The notes beneath the pieces are model-generated. The model ran no database searches and was not told where the DNA came from. It was given only the letters and a program-made list of their open reading frames with translations. From the NCBI GenBank assembly GCA_035515475.1, contig DATJBF010000092.1:1-25477 (forward strand): 25,477 nucleotides of DNA. The letters run 5' to 3'. Position numbers and translations under genes: made by a program. Every line of letters starts with the position of its first letter. The first letter of the stretch is position 1. The stretch is from DATJBF01 sp035515475 (lineage in GTDB: Bacteria; Verrucomicrobiota; Verrucomicrobiia; Palsa-1439). Below are positions 1 to 7,421 of the stretch, in pieces.

Positions 1-14
1 GGTCAACCTTGATT

Positions 15-124
15 GGGAGGGCGAGCCTCCCGGCGAGCCGACCGGTTTCTCCGTCAACGCCGCGGCTCAGCAGGAGCCCTGGTCGCCTGCGGCGCCGCCA
101 GAGGCGGGTAAACTTCGCCCTCCC
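15..124. repeat. Composite palindromic element at window start
   Basis: GGGAGGGCG (15-23) is the exact inverted partner of CGCCCTCCC (116-124). Inside it, GAGCCG (35-40) pairs with CGGCTC (63-68), and the flanking CCTCCCGGC and CAGCAGGAGC stretches pair imperfectly. No credible reading frame crosses it. It resembles the short interspersed palindromes scattered through PVC-group genomes, but that resemblance is from memory. It lies downstream of the SirB1-family gene. Confidence 0.5.
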
Positions 125-127
125 CGC

Positions 128-145
128 ACGCTTCTGATGAAGCGT
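128..145. other. Perfect hairpin downstream of the SirB1-family gene
   Basis: ACGCTTC (128-134) and GAAGCGT (139-145) form a perfect 7-bp stem with a TGAT loop, 70 bp past the stop codon of the leftward gene. No T-run follows on either strand, so it is not a classical intrinsic terminator. It could still protect a 3' end. Confidence 0.4.
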
Positions 146-214
146 TGACGAACGACTATCGACTCTCGCAGCATCAGGCGAGCTGGTTTCCGCGAGGGCG
201 GTGCTCCCTGGTAC

Positions 215-1060
215 CTATTGGCGCGACAATTGCCCGATGATTTGACCCAACTGTTCCGCGCGGCCCGGCTCGCGCTCGGCATAGATGGCGCGGAGGTTGT
301 TGCACATCCGCAGCAGGATCACCCGGGGGCTGGCCGGCAATAGGAACGCAGGCTGGAACGCCACGCCGAGACGCGCGCAAAGCTCGCGGCAATCCTCCTC
401 GTTCAGCAACGCGCCTTCGTGGAAGGTATCAATCAGGAATTGCGCGTCCGCCGAGTGCCATTTGAGCAGGAAATGCGCGGGCATCGCCACCCCGACCAAC
501 GGCAGGTTGAGCCGGCGTCCCAACAACATGTACAACACGGACAAACTGATGGGGATCCCCAGCCGACGGTCCAACACCCGATTGAGATAGGAATTGTCGG
601 CGTCGTAATAGTCCTGCTTGTTGCCGCGGTAGCCAAGCGTGTGGAAGAGGTAACGATTGCACACCTCGATCGTGCCGCGCGGCGTCTCGCGTCCCGTCAG
701 TCGTTCGCGAAGTTCCCGGGCCATCTGGTCGAGTCGGACACGGTACGGAGAATCGTCCAACTCCGGATACCGCGTCCTGGCCAGCAACCAGACGGCGCGT
801 TCCAGGTCGAAATGGTCGCCGCCCGTGGCACAAAAACCCGAGAACGCCTGCCAGGCGTTCCGCTCGCGAATCGAACCCAGTATCTGCCGGGCGTTCTGCT
901 GAGCTGACGGTTCGCCGTCGCGGACGACGAACTCCAGGGCCGCAATGGCCTCGTCCCCCATGTGCGCCAGCCGCTCCTCCAGCAACTGGAGCATCCGCTC
1001 GTCATCGTCGGCCAGAAGCCTGGCCAGTGCTTGACGATCTGGATCGCGCAATGTCGACAT
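215..1060 (-). CDS. SirB1 / transglutaminase-like core 2 family protein
   Basis: The product has 281 residues when started at the ATG at 1060, which gives MSTLRDPD. A start six codons further upstream is possible but adds nothing recognisable. The central block (about residues 140-200) carries the family signature: a YYDADNSYLNRVLDRR stretch followed by GIPISLSVLY, RRLNLPLVGV and PAHFLLKW, typical of SirB1 proteins. The N-terminal 90 residues look helical, as usual in this family. No cysteine is seen where a transglutaminase nucleophile would be expected, so a non-enzymatic role is likely; the cellular function is not established. It is the last gene of the leftward run, 217 bp after gmhB, and may be transcribed with it or separately. 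Confidence 0.85.
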   Translation of the reverse strand: MSTLRDPDRQALARLLADDDERMLQLLEERLAHMGDEAIAALEFVVRDGEPSAQQNARQILGSIRERNAWQAFSGFCATGGDHFDLERAVWLLARTRYPELDDSPYRVRLDQMARELRERLTGRETPRGTIEVCNRYLFHTLGYRGNKQDYYDADNSYLNRVLDRRLGIPISLSVLYMLLGRRLNLPLVGVAMPAHFLLKWHSADAQFLIDTFHEGALLNEEDCRELCARLGVAFQPAFLLPASPRVILLRMCNNLRAIYAEREPGRAEQLGQIIGQLSRQ

Positions 1061-1146
1061 CGTCAGACCCCTCGCCAACTACAGTTCCGCAAACCGCGAA
1101 AAAATGCAACTCTGGAATACGCCGGGCCGTGTATCAGGGCGCTTGA

Positions 1147-1214
1147 CACTGCCACCGGATTGTCGCCGCGAGCAGGCTGGCGGCGACAAAGATTGTCATC
1201 CGGTCGTGACAGTG
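1147..1214. repeat. Long imperfect hairpin between gmhB and the SirB1-family gene
   Basis: TTGTCGCCGC (1160-1169) and GCGGCGACAA (1180-1189) form a perfect 10-bp stem with a 10-nt loop. Pairing continues outward after bulges: CCGGAT (1155-1160) with ATCCGG (1198-1203), and CACTG (1147-1151) with CAGTG (1210-1214). A second small palindrome, CGGCGGA-TG-TCCGCCG, lies at 1238-1253. No T-tract follows on either strand. The 217-bp gap is otherwise empty, so this is probably a palindromic element or an RNA-processing or stability structure. Confidence 0.55.
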
Positions 1215-1277
1215 CAGATGCGCCCTCCGATGCCCGCCGGCGGATGTCCGCCGCCGGCCGCGATCGCGCCGCGGTGT

Positions 1278-1832
1278 TCATTGGTCGTGGCCCAGAATCC
1301 ACGCGGCGGCCTCGGCGATGTCGTTGGCGACGTGGTCGGGCCGGGCCTCTTGTTTGGCGAGCGTCTCGCGGCCATCGCCGGTGAGCACCAACACGGTCTG
1401 GACGCCGGCGTTGAGTCCCGCCTGGATGTCGCTGGCGCGGTCGCCGATCATGAAGCAGTGCGACAGATCGAGTCCATACTCCCGCGCGGCGTCGAGCAGA
1501 AACTTCGGTTTGGGTTTGCGGCACTCGCAGTTGTCCTCGGGATGATGCGGGCAGACGTAGTACCGATCGAAGCGCACGCCCGACCGCCCAAATTCCTCGT
1601 CGAGGTGGGCGTGGATCGATTCGACCGCTTCGCGCGTGAAGTAGCCGCGGCCCACACCGGATTGGTTCGTGATAATGAACAGTTTGTAGCCCGCATCCTG
1701 GAGGCGCTTGAGGGCCTGCGTGGCGTGCGGGATGAGCACCACGTACTCGACCTGGCCGATGTAGTCGGTGCTTTCCGTGATCGTGCCGTCGCGGTCGAGA
1801 AAGACCGCGCGGCCGTTCGCCACCGGGCTCAT
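1278..1832 (-). CDS. gmhB: D-glycero-D-manno-heptose 1,7-bisphosphate 7-phosphatase (HAD family)
   Basis: Removes the C7 phosphate from heptose 1,7-bisphosphate in the cytoplasmic route to ADP-heptose for LPS core. The 184-residue product starts at the ATG at 1832; an earlier in-frame ATG at 1868 would overlap the upstream gene. HAD motif I is FLDRDGT (D13, D15), motif II lies in FIITNQSG (residues 52-59), and motif III/IV is in MIGDRASDI. A zinc-loop signature typical of GmhB is present: C94 and H96 in CPHHPED, then C102 and C104 in CECRKPKP. Length and motifs fit the single-domain enzyme; histidinol-phosphatase paralogues share the fold and cannot be fully excluded. It lies 10 bp after the flavoprotein gene, so it is probably in the same operon. 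Confidence 0.88.
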   Translation of the reverse strand: MSPVANGRAVFLDRDGTITESTDYIGQVEYVVLIPHATQALKRLQDAGYKLFIITNQSGVGRGYFTREAVESIHAHLDEEFGRSGVRFDRYYVCPHHPEDNCECRKPKPKFLLDAAREYGLDLSHCFMIGDRASDIQAGLNAGVQTVLVLTGDGRETLAKQEARPDHVANDIAEAAAWILGHDQ

Positions 1833-1842
1833 GGGGTCGAGC

Positions 1843-2958
1843 CTAGCGGAACCGTCGCGCCTCGCCAAGAACGTTGTCGGCCAGCGGCCGCGTCAGCCAC
1901 GGCCGGTTCCGCAGCGCGCGGATGACAACCCGGGCCGTTCGCTCATGGTACATCAGCCGCCGCAGCCACTCATTCGTCCGGGCACGCTCGCGCCAGAACC
2001 GGGCCACCGCCGCGGCGTAGGCCGCCTCGGCTCGATGGGAACCGCCCATCGCCTCGACGGCAAGCTCGGCCGTCCGGAGCGCGAAGAAAATTCCCTGGCC
2101 GGTGAACGGTTCCATCACGCGCAGGGCGTCGCCGACAAGAAAGATGCCGTCGCGCGCGGGTGCGTTTGCGGGCAGGCACACCGGATGGACGCAGTGCAGC
2201 GCTTCGACGGGCTCGGGTACGATGCCGAGCGCGCGGAAGTGCGGGTTTTGTCCCGCCGTGTGGGCGAACAGCGTCGGGCAATCGTCGCGGTGGCGCACGT
2301 GCTCGCGGCCCGCCACGATACACAGGTTCACACAACCCCCATCCATGCCGACCAGGCCGCAATAGCCACCGGGGAAGAGATGAAGTTGGACGCGATCGTC
2401 CATCGCCTTTGGCAGGGGGAAATGTCCCTGAAACGCAATGTACTCATTTCCGCGTCCGACGTTTCGCGCCAGTCCCGCGGCTTGGGCCACGATCGAGTGT
2501 CGTCCGTCCGCGCCCACGAGGCCTTTCCGCGCCACGTACCGGCCCGAGTGGGCAACGACCGCGCGGCCGGGTTCGATTCCGTGGATGGTGTCGTCCTCGA
2601 AGACGGTGGCGCCGGAGGCCCTGGCGTGTTCCAGCAGCGTCGCATCCAACTGGTAACGGCGTATCGCGGTGAACCGGCCGTCGTTGGTGCGACGGTCGAT
2701 CTGCAACGTGCTTTGATCCATGGCTGTGAACGTGGCGCCTCGGACGGCAAACTGCGGCAGCGCCTGCACTTTTTCCGCGACGCCACAGTGCTCGAGCACG
2801 GGCCAGCAGTTGGGGTTGATCACGTTGCCGCAGACCTTATGACGCGGGAAGCGGGCGTGTTCGAACAGCGCGACGTGCCATCCGCGCCGGGCGCAAAACG
2901 TGGCGGCTGCCGCGCCGGCCGGTCCGCCGCCGACCACGATGACGTCGAATTCACTCAT
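1843..2958 (-). CDS. FAD-dependent oxidoreductase, geranylgeranyl reductase-like
   Basis: A 371-residue flavoprotein. The N-terminus has the Rossmann dinucleotide motif VVGGGPAGAAAA (about residues 8-19), then an acidic residue (E33) ending the second strand. It also has the KVCGNVINP segment (residues 41-49) typical of geranylgeranyl reductase-family proteins. The second FAD motif, VGDALRVMEPFTGQGI, lies near residue 275. Family members reduce isoprenoid double bonds or act as FAD mono-oxygenases or halogenases on polyketide-like substrates; which applies here cannot be read from the sequence. The chosen ATG overlaps the upstream ketosynthase stop by 8 bp (ATGAGTGA), indicating translational coupling and a shared pathway. 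A start 12 codons upstream is open but puts a low-complexity Ala/Ser tail before the motif. Confidence 0.85.
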   Translation of the reverse strand: MSEFDVIVVGGGPAGAAAATFCARRGWHVALFEHARFPRHKVCGNVINPNCWPVLEHCGVAEKVQALPQFAVRGATFTAMDQSTLQIDRRTNDGRFTAIRRYQLDATLLEHARASGATVFEDDTIHGIEPGRAVVAHSGRYVARKGLVGADGRHSIVAQAAGLARNVGRGNEYIAFQGHFPLPKAMDDRVQLHLFPGGYCGLVGMDGGCVNLCIVAGREHVRHRDDCPTLFAHTAGQNPHFRALGIVPEPVEALHCVHPVCLPANAPARDGIFLVGDALRVMEPFTGQGIFFALRTAELAVEAMGGSHRAEAAYAAAVARFWRERARTNEWLRRLMYHERTARVVIRALRNRPWLTRPLADNVLGEARRFR

Positions 2959-4204
2959 GGCGGCCGAGGACGAGGCTGGCGTTGATGCCGCCAAAGCCGA
3001 AACTGTTGGAGAGAATGCAGTCCGGACGCGCCGTGCGGCCCGTGTTGGGGATGTAATCGAGGTCGCAATCCGGATCGGGGTTCGTGAGGTTCAACGTGGG
3101 CGGCAAATGGTTGTGCTCGATGGCGAGACAGCAGATGGCAGCCTCGATTGCGCCCGAGGCGCCGAGCGGATGTGCGTGGAACGGTTTGGTCGAGCTGATG
3201 GGAATCTGGCGGGCGCGCTCCCCGAAAACCTGTTTGATCGCCGACGTCTCGGCTTTGTCACCGAGGGGCGTGCCGGTGGCGTGGGCATTGATGTAGTCGA
3301 TGCGGTCGGGCGTCCGGCGGGCGTCTGCCAGGGCATCGCGCATGCAGCGCGCCGCGCAGGACCCGTCCGGGCGCGGCGCGAGCATGTGGTAGGCGTCGTT
3401 GTTGCAGGCGAAACCGAGGACCTCGGCATACATGTGGGCCCGGCGGGCCCGGGCGTGGCTGAGTTCTTCGAGGACGAACATCGCGGCGCCTTCGCCCATG
3501 ACGAACCCGTCCCGCGTGGCTTCGAAGGGCCGGCAGGCCCGCGCGGGATCGTCGTTCGCCTTGCTCATCGCATGGAGGACGTCGAACGCGCCAAACGTCA
3601 ACGGCGCCAACGGTGCTTCCGCGGCTCCACTGATCATCGCCACCGCGTGCCCTTGCTGGATGTGACGAAACGCTTCACCCAGTGCGATCGCGCCCGAGCC
3701 GCAGCTATTCGAGTTGGTATTGCCGGGACCCGTGAACCCGAACTCGATGGCGATATGGGAACCTCCCGACCCGCCGAACACCAGAAAGGCCAGCGCGGGG
3801 TTGACCGCGTTGATCCCCTGATGCATGAACAACTCGTGCTGGTGTTCCGCCAGGGCCACACCGCCGAGCGCCGTGCCCGTGCAGACCCCGATGTTGGCGA
3901 ACGGTCCCGGGCCACTCCGCAGCGGACCGCCCACCGCCTCGGCATCGGCCAGCGCCATCTTGGCGGCGACGAGCGCGAACTGGGCAAACCGGTCCAGCCG
4001 TTTCACGCGCCGGGCCGGGAAAAACGCCAGCGGATCGAAGTCGGTCACCTCACCGGCAATTTGGGAGCCGAACGGAGAGGCATCGAACCGGGTGATCCGT
4101 CGGATACCCGATTTGCCCCGGCGCAGGCCGCGCCACAAACCTTCCCGTCCGCTGCCGATGGCCGTGATGGCTCCGATGCCTGTAATGACGACGCGATGCC
4201 GCAT
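2951..4204 (-). CDS. Beta-ketoacyl-ACP synthase II-like condensing enzyme (KS1)
   Basis: A 417-residue thiolase-fold condensing enzyme of full FabF length, starting MRHRVVITGIGAIT. All catalytic residues are visible: C168 in NSNSCGSGA, H308 in YINAHATGTP, K340 in ISSTKP and H345 in HAHPLGASGA, so it should be active in Claisen condensation. The C-terminal GFGGINASL glycine motif is present. HATGTP replaces the commoner HGTSTP, a variant I recall from KasA-type enzymes. It lies 22 bp after the SRPBCC gene and overlaps the flavoprotein gene. Housekeeping fabF usually sits beside acpP and fabG; here it sits with cyclase-like, methyltransferase and flavoprotein genes, which favours a specialised polyketide or lipid role. 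No ACP gene is seen. Confidence 0.9.
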   Translation of the reverse strand: MRHRVVITGIGAITAIGSGREGLWRGLRRGKSGIRRITRFDASPFGSQIAGEVTDFDPLAFFPARRVKRLDRFAQFALVAAKMALADAEAVGGPLRSGPGPFANIGVCTGTALGGVALAEHQHELFMHQGINAVNPALAFLVFGGSGGSHIAIEFGFTGPGNTNSNSCGSGAIALGEAFRHIQQGHAVAMISGAAEAPLAPLTFGAFDVLHAMSKANDDPARACRPFEATRDGFVMGEGAAMFVLEELSHARARRAHMYAEVLGFACNNDAYHMLAPRPDGSCAARCMRDALADARRTPDRIDYINAHATGTPLGDKAETSAIKQVFGERARQIPISSTKPFHAHPLGASGAIEAAICCLAIEHNHLPPTLNLTNPDPDCDLDYIPNTGRTARPDCILSNSFGFGGINASLVLGRHE

Positions 4205-4226
4205 GATTCCGTGCCGTAAGAGCGCT

Positions 4227-4676
4227 TTAGGTTCCCTTCTGTTCCAAGTGTTGTTTGAATCGCGTCAACGTGAGCGTGGCGACGGGCGTGATGAACATTT
4301 TTCCCAGCACGCAATTCGCGAACCAGCGACCGAGCGCCGACGAGCGATTCAGTTCGTGTGAGATCCTCACCAACACGCCCCCGGGCGCGGGGGTGTACGT
4401 CCACTTGACGTTCATCCCCCGGGTAAAGGCTTTGAGATGCTGAAAATGCAGTTCGCGGGCAGCATCATCGACCCGGAAGCGCGACGTCCATTGGATTGGC
4501 AGCCCGGCCCGCCGGGCCGCCATCTTGACGATGAGGCCGTCGCCGCTCGTTTCGAGGACGCGGATCCAGCGGTAGTGGGGCAGAATGCTGGGCCAGAGAA
4601 GCACGTTCGCCGTCGTCTGAAAAACCCTCTCCAAGGGTGCGCGGATGACGATGGAGTTCTCCGTGTGCACGATCAT
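4227..4676 (-). CDS. SRPBCC (START-fold) protein, possible polyketide cyclase/aromatase
   Basis: A 149-residue protein starting at the ATG at 4676, which overlaps the methyltransferase stop as ATGA. The sequence has the usual helix-grip pattern: an opening strand HTENSIVIRAP, a helix with ERVFQ and LLWPSILPHYRWIRVL, antiparallel strands, and a long C-terminal helix (about residues 112-145). This is the pattern of polyketide cyclase/dehydrase and COQ10-like lipid-binding proteins. START folds bind hydrophobic ligands and have few universal catalytic residues, so cyclisation is inferred from the adjacent ketosynthase, methyltransferase and flavoprotein. A lipid-binding or chaperone role is the main alternative. 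The open frame extends about 100 codons upstream, but that part lies inside the methyltransferase gene and reads as shadow sequence. Confidence 0.75.
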   Translation of the reverse strand: MIVHTENSIVIRAPLERVFQTTANVLLWPSILPHYRWIRVLETSGDGLIVKMAARRAGLPIQWTSRFRVDDAARELHFQHLKAFTRGMNVKWTYTPAPGGVLVRISHELNRSSALGRWFANCVLGKMFITPVATLTLTRFKQHLEQKGT

Positions 4677-5380
4677 TTGCAGCCGATGAGGACCATTCGA
4701 AAAAACCGGTGCCGGCGAATCCTGACGTGCGTCATGCCCGCGCGGGTCGCCATCGCCCGCAGTTCCGCGATGGAGAATGCTCGTTCGCACGAAGCCGGCG
4801 CGTCGAACCGGGCGATGGGATTGGTGATGACGGTGCGCGCCATGAGTTTGCTCAGCCAGATCGCCACCTGATTCCTCCGCAGATCGTTGATGATGTAGCC
4901 GCCGCGCGCAATATCGTGGATGCGCCGCAGGATTGCAACTGCGTCGGCTTCGCTGAAATGATGCAGCGTCAGAGCACACAGAACGATGTCGAAACTGGCG
5001 GGCCGATAGGGGAGCGCCCGCAGATCGGCTTCTTCGACGCGGATCTCGGGCCAGTCAGCCGTGTTCTCGCGGGCTACCTGCAGAATCTCAGGATTGGCGT
5101 CGACCGCCGTGATCTGCGTCCTCACGCCGCTCGTTCTTGCCCAGCGCGCGACGGCCCGCGGCACATCCGCCGCGCCGGTGCCGAGGTCGAGAACCGACAC
5201 GGCCTGCCGGTTCGCCAGGGCCGGGAGATGCACGCGGACGACCCGGTGACCGCCGAGGTAACGGTTGATGGCTTCGAGGACGCGCAAATCAGCGCGCAAC
5301 AACGCCGGGTCGTTGCCGCGGCGGTCCATCATCTCGGGGACGGCGGGATCGAACCGGCGCGGTGGAACCAGCAGGCTCAT
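4673..5380 (-). CDS. Class I SAM-dependent methyltransferase
   Basis: A 235-residue methyltransferase. Motif I is VLDLGTGAADVP (about residues 63-74), the acidic residue of motif II is in AVDANPE, and the motif IV region is FDIVLCALTLHHF. The N-terminal PEMMDRRGNDPALL and RYLGGHR segments resemble methyltransferases I recall beside bacterial type III polyketide synthases and geranylgeranyl-reductase-like flavoproteins. Both the flavoprotein and a ketosynthase are in this operon, which supports a role methylating a polyketide- or quinol-like intermediate. It overlaps both neighbours by 4 bp (ATGA), the strongest sign of coupling in the cluster. The substrate, and whether O- or C-methylation occurs, are unknown. 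Confidence 0.85.
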   Translation of the reverse strand: MSLLVPPRRFDPAVPEMMDRRGNDPALLRADLRVLEAINRYLGGHRVVRVHLPALANRQAVSVLDLGTGAADVPRAVARWARTSGVRTQITAVDANPEILQVARENTADWPEIRVEEADLRALPYRPASFDIVLCALTLHHFSEADAVAILRRIHDIARGGYIINDLRRNQVAIWLSKLMARTVITNPIARFDAPASCERAFSIAELRAMATRAGMTHVRIRRHRFFRMVLIGCK

Positions 5381-6033
5381 GGAGAGTTCAAGGCGAGAAG
5401 GGCCAACATGCGCCCGGTCTTTCCTTTTTCGGCCCGGTACGAGAAGTAGCGATCGAGGTGGCAGGCCGTACAGACCCGCGGGTTGTGAATCTCGCGGAGG
5501 CCCGCCTCGTGCAGTTGCCGTTCAATTCCGCTCCAGAGATCCATTTCGTAGTGGCACGGACCGATGGCGGGACTGATGAAGGCGAGGCAGTTGCGGGGGC
5601 GCGAGCCAAACTCAAGCTGCATGCGCTGGACCGCGTTGCCGACGATGTTTCCCAGCGTTCCCTTCTTGCCCGAGTGGACCAATGCGATGGCCGGCGTTTG
5701 GCGGTCCACAATGTAAACGGCGGCGCAGTCCGCACAGCGGACCACCAGCGGCAAACCCGGTTCGCGTGTGGCCAAAGCGTCCACCTGCGGTATCCGGCGC
5801 GCGCCCGGGACTGCGATCGCGGTCTGGTTGCCGTGCGGTTGTTCCGCCGAGGCGTAAGTGCCGGCCCCAAACCCCTGCGCCGCGACAAACCGTTCTTCAA
5901 ACTCGTCGGATTTCGTGTCGATGGTGGTCCGTCGCGTGAACGCGTGACGGATGAACGGCAGGGTGGCCAGTGGGGCAAACGTTTCAAACGGGACCGGCTC
6001 CGCAGTTTTCGCGGGCTCGGTTTCATCCTTCAT
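5377..6033 (-). CDS. pgeF: PgeF-type multicopper-oxidase-fold (laccase-domain) protein
   Basis: A 218-residue member of the YfiH/YlmD laccase-domain family; characterised members edit peptidoglycan precursors by hydrolysing wrongly incorporated amino acids. The metal-binding triad is visible: H67 in EQPHGNQ, C103 in RCADCAAVYI and H120 in LVHSGKKGT. The last motif departs from the usual HAGWRG: Trp and the first Gly are replaced, but the ligand histidine is kept. The ATG at 6033 was chosen; a TTG at 6054 would add seven residues coming from a repeat-like stretch. The stop overlaps the methyltransferase start by 4 bp, while function links it more naturally to cell-wall work than to the polyketide-like genes downstream. 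Confidence 0.85.
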   Translation of the reverse strand: MKDETEPAKTAEPVPFETFAPLATLPFIRHAFTRRTTIDTKSDEFEERFVAAQGFGAGTYASAEQPHGNQTAIAVPGARRIPQVDALATREPGLPLVVRCADCAAVYIVDRQTPAIALVHSGKKGTLGNIVGNAVQRMQLEFGSRPRNCLAFISPAIGPCHYEMDLWSGIERQLHEAGLREIHNPRVCTACHLDRYFSYRAEKGKTGRMLALLALNSP

Positions 6034-6053
6034 CCTGCCGCCTTCGTCCTTCA
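6022..6053 (-). repeat. Short tandem repeat at the 5' end of pgeF
   Basis: On the coding (minus) strand the segment reads as two degenerate copies of ATGAAGGAYGAAGGC-like units (TGAAGGACGAAGGC, then ATGAAGGATGAAAC), beginning exactly at the TolC-family stop codon. It would encode MKDEGGR-MKDE if translated from the upstream TTG. It makes the true pgeF start uncertain and contributes the first residues of the protein. Confidence 0.45.
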
Positions 6054-7400
6054 ATCGGCGATGCGAACGGTCATTCCCGTGGCCCTGTCGAGCGTGGCGA
6101 CGGCGACGTTGTAATCGTGAAGCGCCTGGATCTCATTTGACCGGGCGTCGGTCAACGCGGTCTGGGCACTGAGCACGTCGAGCTGGGTGCCGGTGCCGGC
6201 CCGGAAACGGGCTTCCGCGAGGCGCAGGCTTTCTTCGGCCTCTTCGACCGTTTTCTTCTGGGCCTCGATGAGTTCCAAGGTCTGGAGATAGTCGGAATAC
6301 GCTTGCCGGACTTCGAGTTCGACCTGGCGGCGGGTGTCCGCGTAATCGAGGTTTGCCTCCTGGAGCTGGGCACGCGCTTGGGTGACTTTGCCGTGGGTGA
6401 GCATGCCGTCGAAAATCGCCCAGGTCATCGTGGCCCCGACGGTCCAACCATCGCGCATCTTGTCGATCTCGTCGCTGAACGTGCTGTCGCGCCAGCCGTA
6501 ATTGCCGAATACGGATGCTGAGGGCTTGTAGCCCGACAAGGCCACCTTGACGTTGGCTTTCGCGACGCCGATTTGCCGTTCGGCTTGGAGGAGTTCGGGG
6601 CGATGATTGAGCGCCTGCTGCAACGCCGTCGGAAGTTCCCAGGGCCGGTGCTCGTAGACGAGTTGGCCCTCGAAATTAATGGGAGTGAAATTGTTCGTCT
6701 GGCTCTTGGAATCGATCGCCAGGAGTTTGACGAGCGATTCCTTCGAAAGACGCAGGTCGTTCTGGGCGCGGATCAGGGGCGGCTTGGCGTTCTCCAGTTC
6801 GACCTCGGCGCGCAGGACGTTGAACCGCGGGACCGACCCGACGTCGAATCGGGATTGGGCGTCGCGGAGTTGTTGTTCGAGCAGCGTGACGGATTGTTCG
6901 CGGACTTTGACCTGTGCCTTGTTCAGCAGGATTTGGTAGAAGGCCGTGCGCACGCTAAGAATCGTGTCGGCGACGGTGCTCTGGAAGCTCAGCGCGGCAA
7001 TCTCGTTGGCAAGTTTGGCGGCGTGGAGGGCGGCGCCCACCCGGCCCCCCGCATAGACCAGTTGCGAGATTTCAACCTGTGCGGTCCACGGTTGCTCCTG
7101 ATTCCTGAAAATGCCGCTGCCCCCGGGAAAGGAGTCGATGGAACTCTTGTCGATGCGCTCGTATTGGCCGGAAGCGGTGACCTGTGGAACTGCCTCGGAG
7201 CGCGCTTCGACGATGACGCCGTGCGTGCGCCGGATTTCCTCCTGCGCCTTGAGGATGGACGGGTTTTGTTTGAGGGCCAGATCGAGGCACCCTTGGAGGG
7301 TCAATGTTGTTGGCAGGGCGGTGGCGCGGTCGGCCCCGGTTGACTGAGTGACGGCAACGAGGAGGCCGGCGGCGACCAGGCCGTAGAGTGTTTTATTCAT
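6051..7400 (-). CDS. TolC-family outer-membrane efflux/secretion protein
   Basis: A 449-residue protein with an N-terminal signal peptide: MNKT, a hydrophobic core to about residue 19, and likely cleavage near residues 20-25. It shows the two-fold outer-membrane efflux repeat, each half with long coiled helices. The first spans about residues 35-225 (LTLQGCLDLALKQNPSI opens it; QLVYAGGRV marks a beta segment). The second spans about 255-445 (LPTALQQALNHRPELLQAERQI; WAIFDGMLTHGK). TolC-type trimers form the outer-membrane duct for type I secretion or RND efflux. No periplasmic adaptor or inner-membrane pump gene is adjacent, so the partner is unknown. It lies 21 bp after the TMTC-like gene and abuts pgeF, so it is probably co-transcribed with both. 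Confidence 0.9.
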   Translation of the reverse strand: MNKTLYGLVAAGLLVAVTQSTGADRATALPTTLTLQGCLDLALKQNPSILKAQEEIRRTHGVIVEARSEAVPQVTASGQYERIDKSSIDSFPGGSGIFRNQEQPWTAQVEISQLVYAGGRVGAALHAAKLANEIAALSFQSTVADTILSVRTAFYQILLNKAQVKVREQSVTLLEQQLRDAQSRFDVGSVPRFNVLRAEVELENAKPPLIRAQNDLRLSKESLVKLLAIDSKSQTNNFTPINFEGQLVYEHRPWELPTALQQALNHRPELLQAERQIGVAKANVKVALSGYKPSASVFGNYGWRDSTFSDEIDKMRDGWTVGATMTWAIFDGMLTHGKVTQARAQLQEANLDYADTRRQVELEVRQAYSDYLQTLELIEAQKKTVEEAEESLRLAEARFRAGTGTQLDVLSAQTALTDARSNEIQALHDYNVAVATLDRATGMTVRIAD

Positions 7401-7421
7401 AATGTTGTGCTGGCGTAGCGA

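Noticed and set aside
2900..4219. Plus-strand open frame of 439 codons opposite KS1
   Set aside because: Shadow of the ketosynthase gene; the translation is rich in Arg, Gly and Val without any motif.
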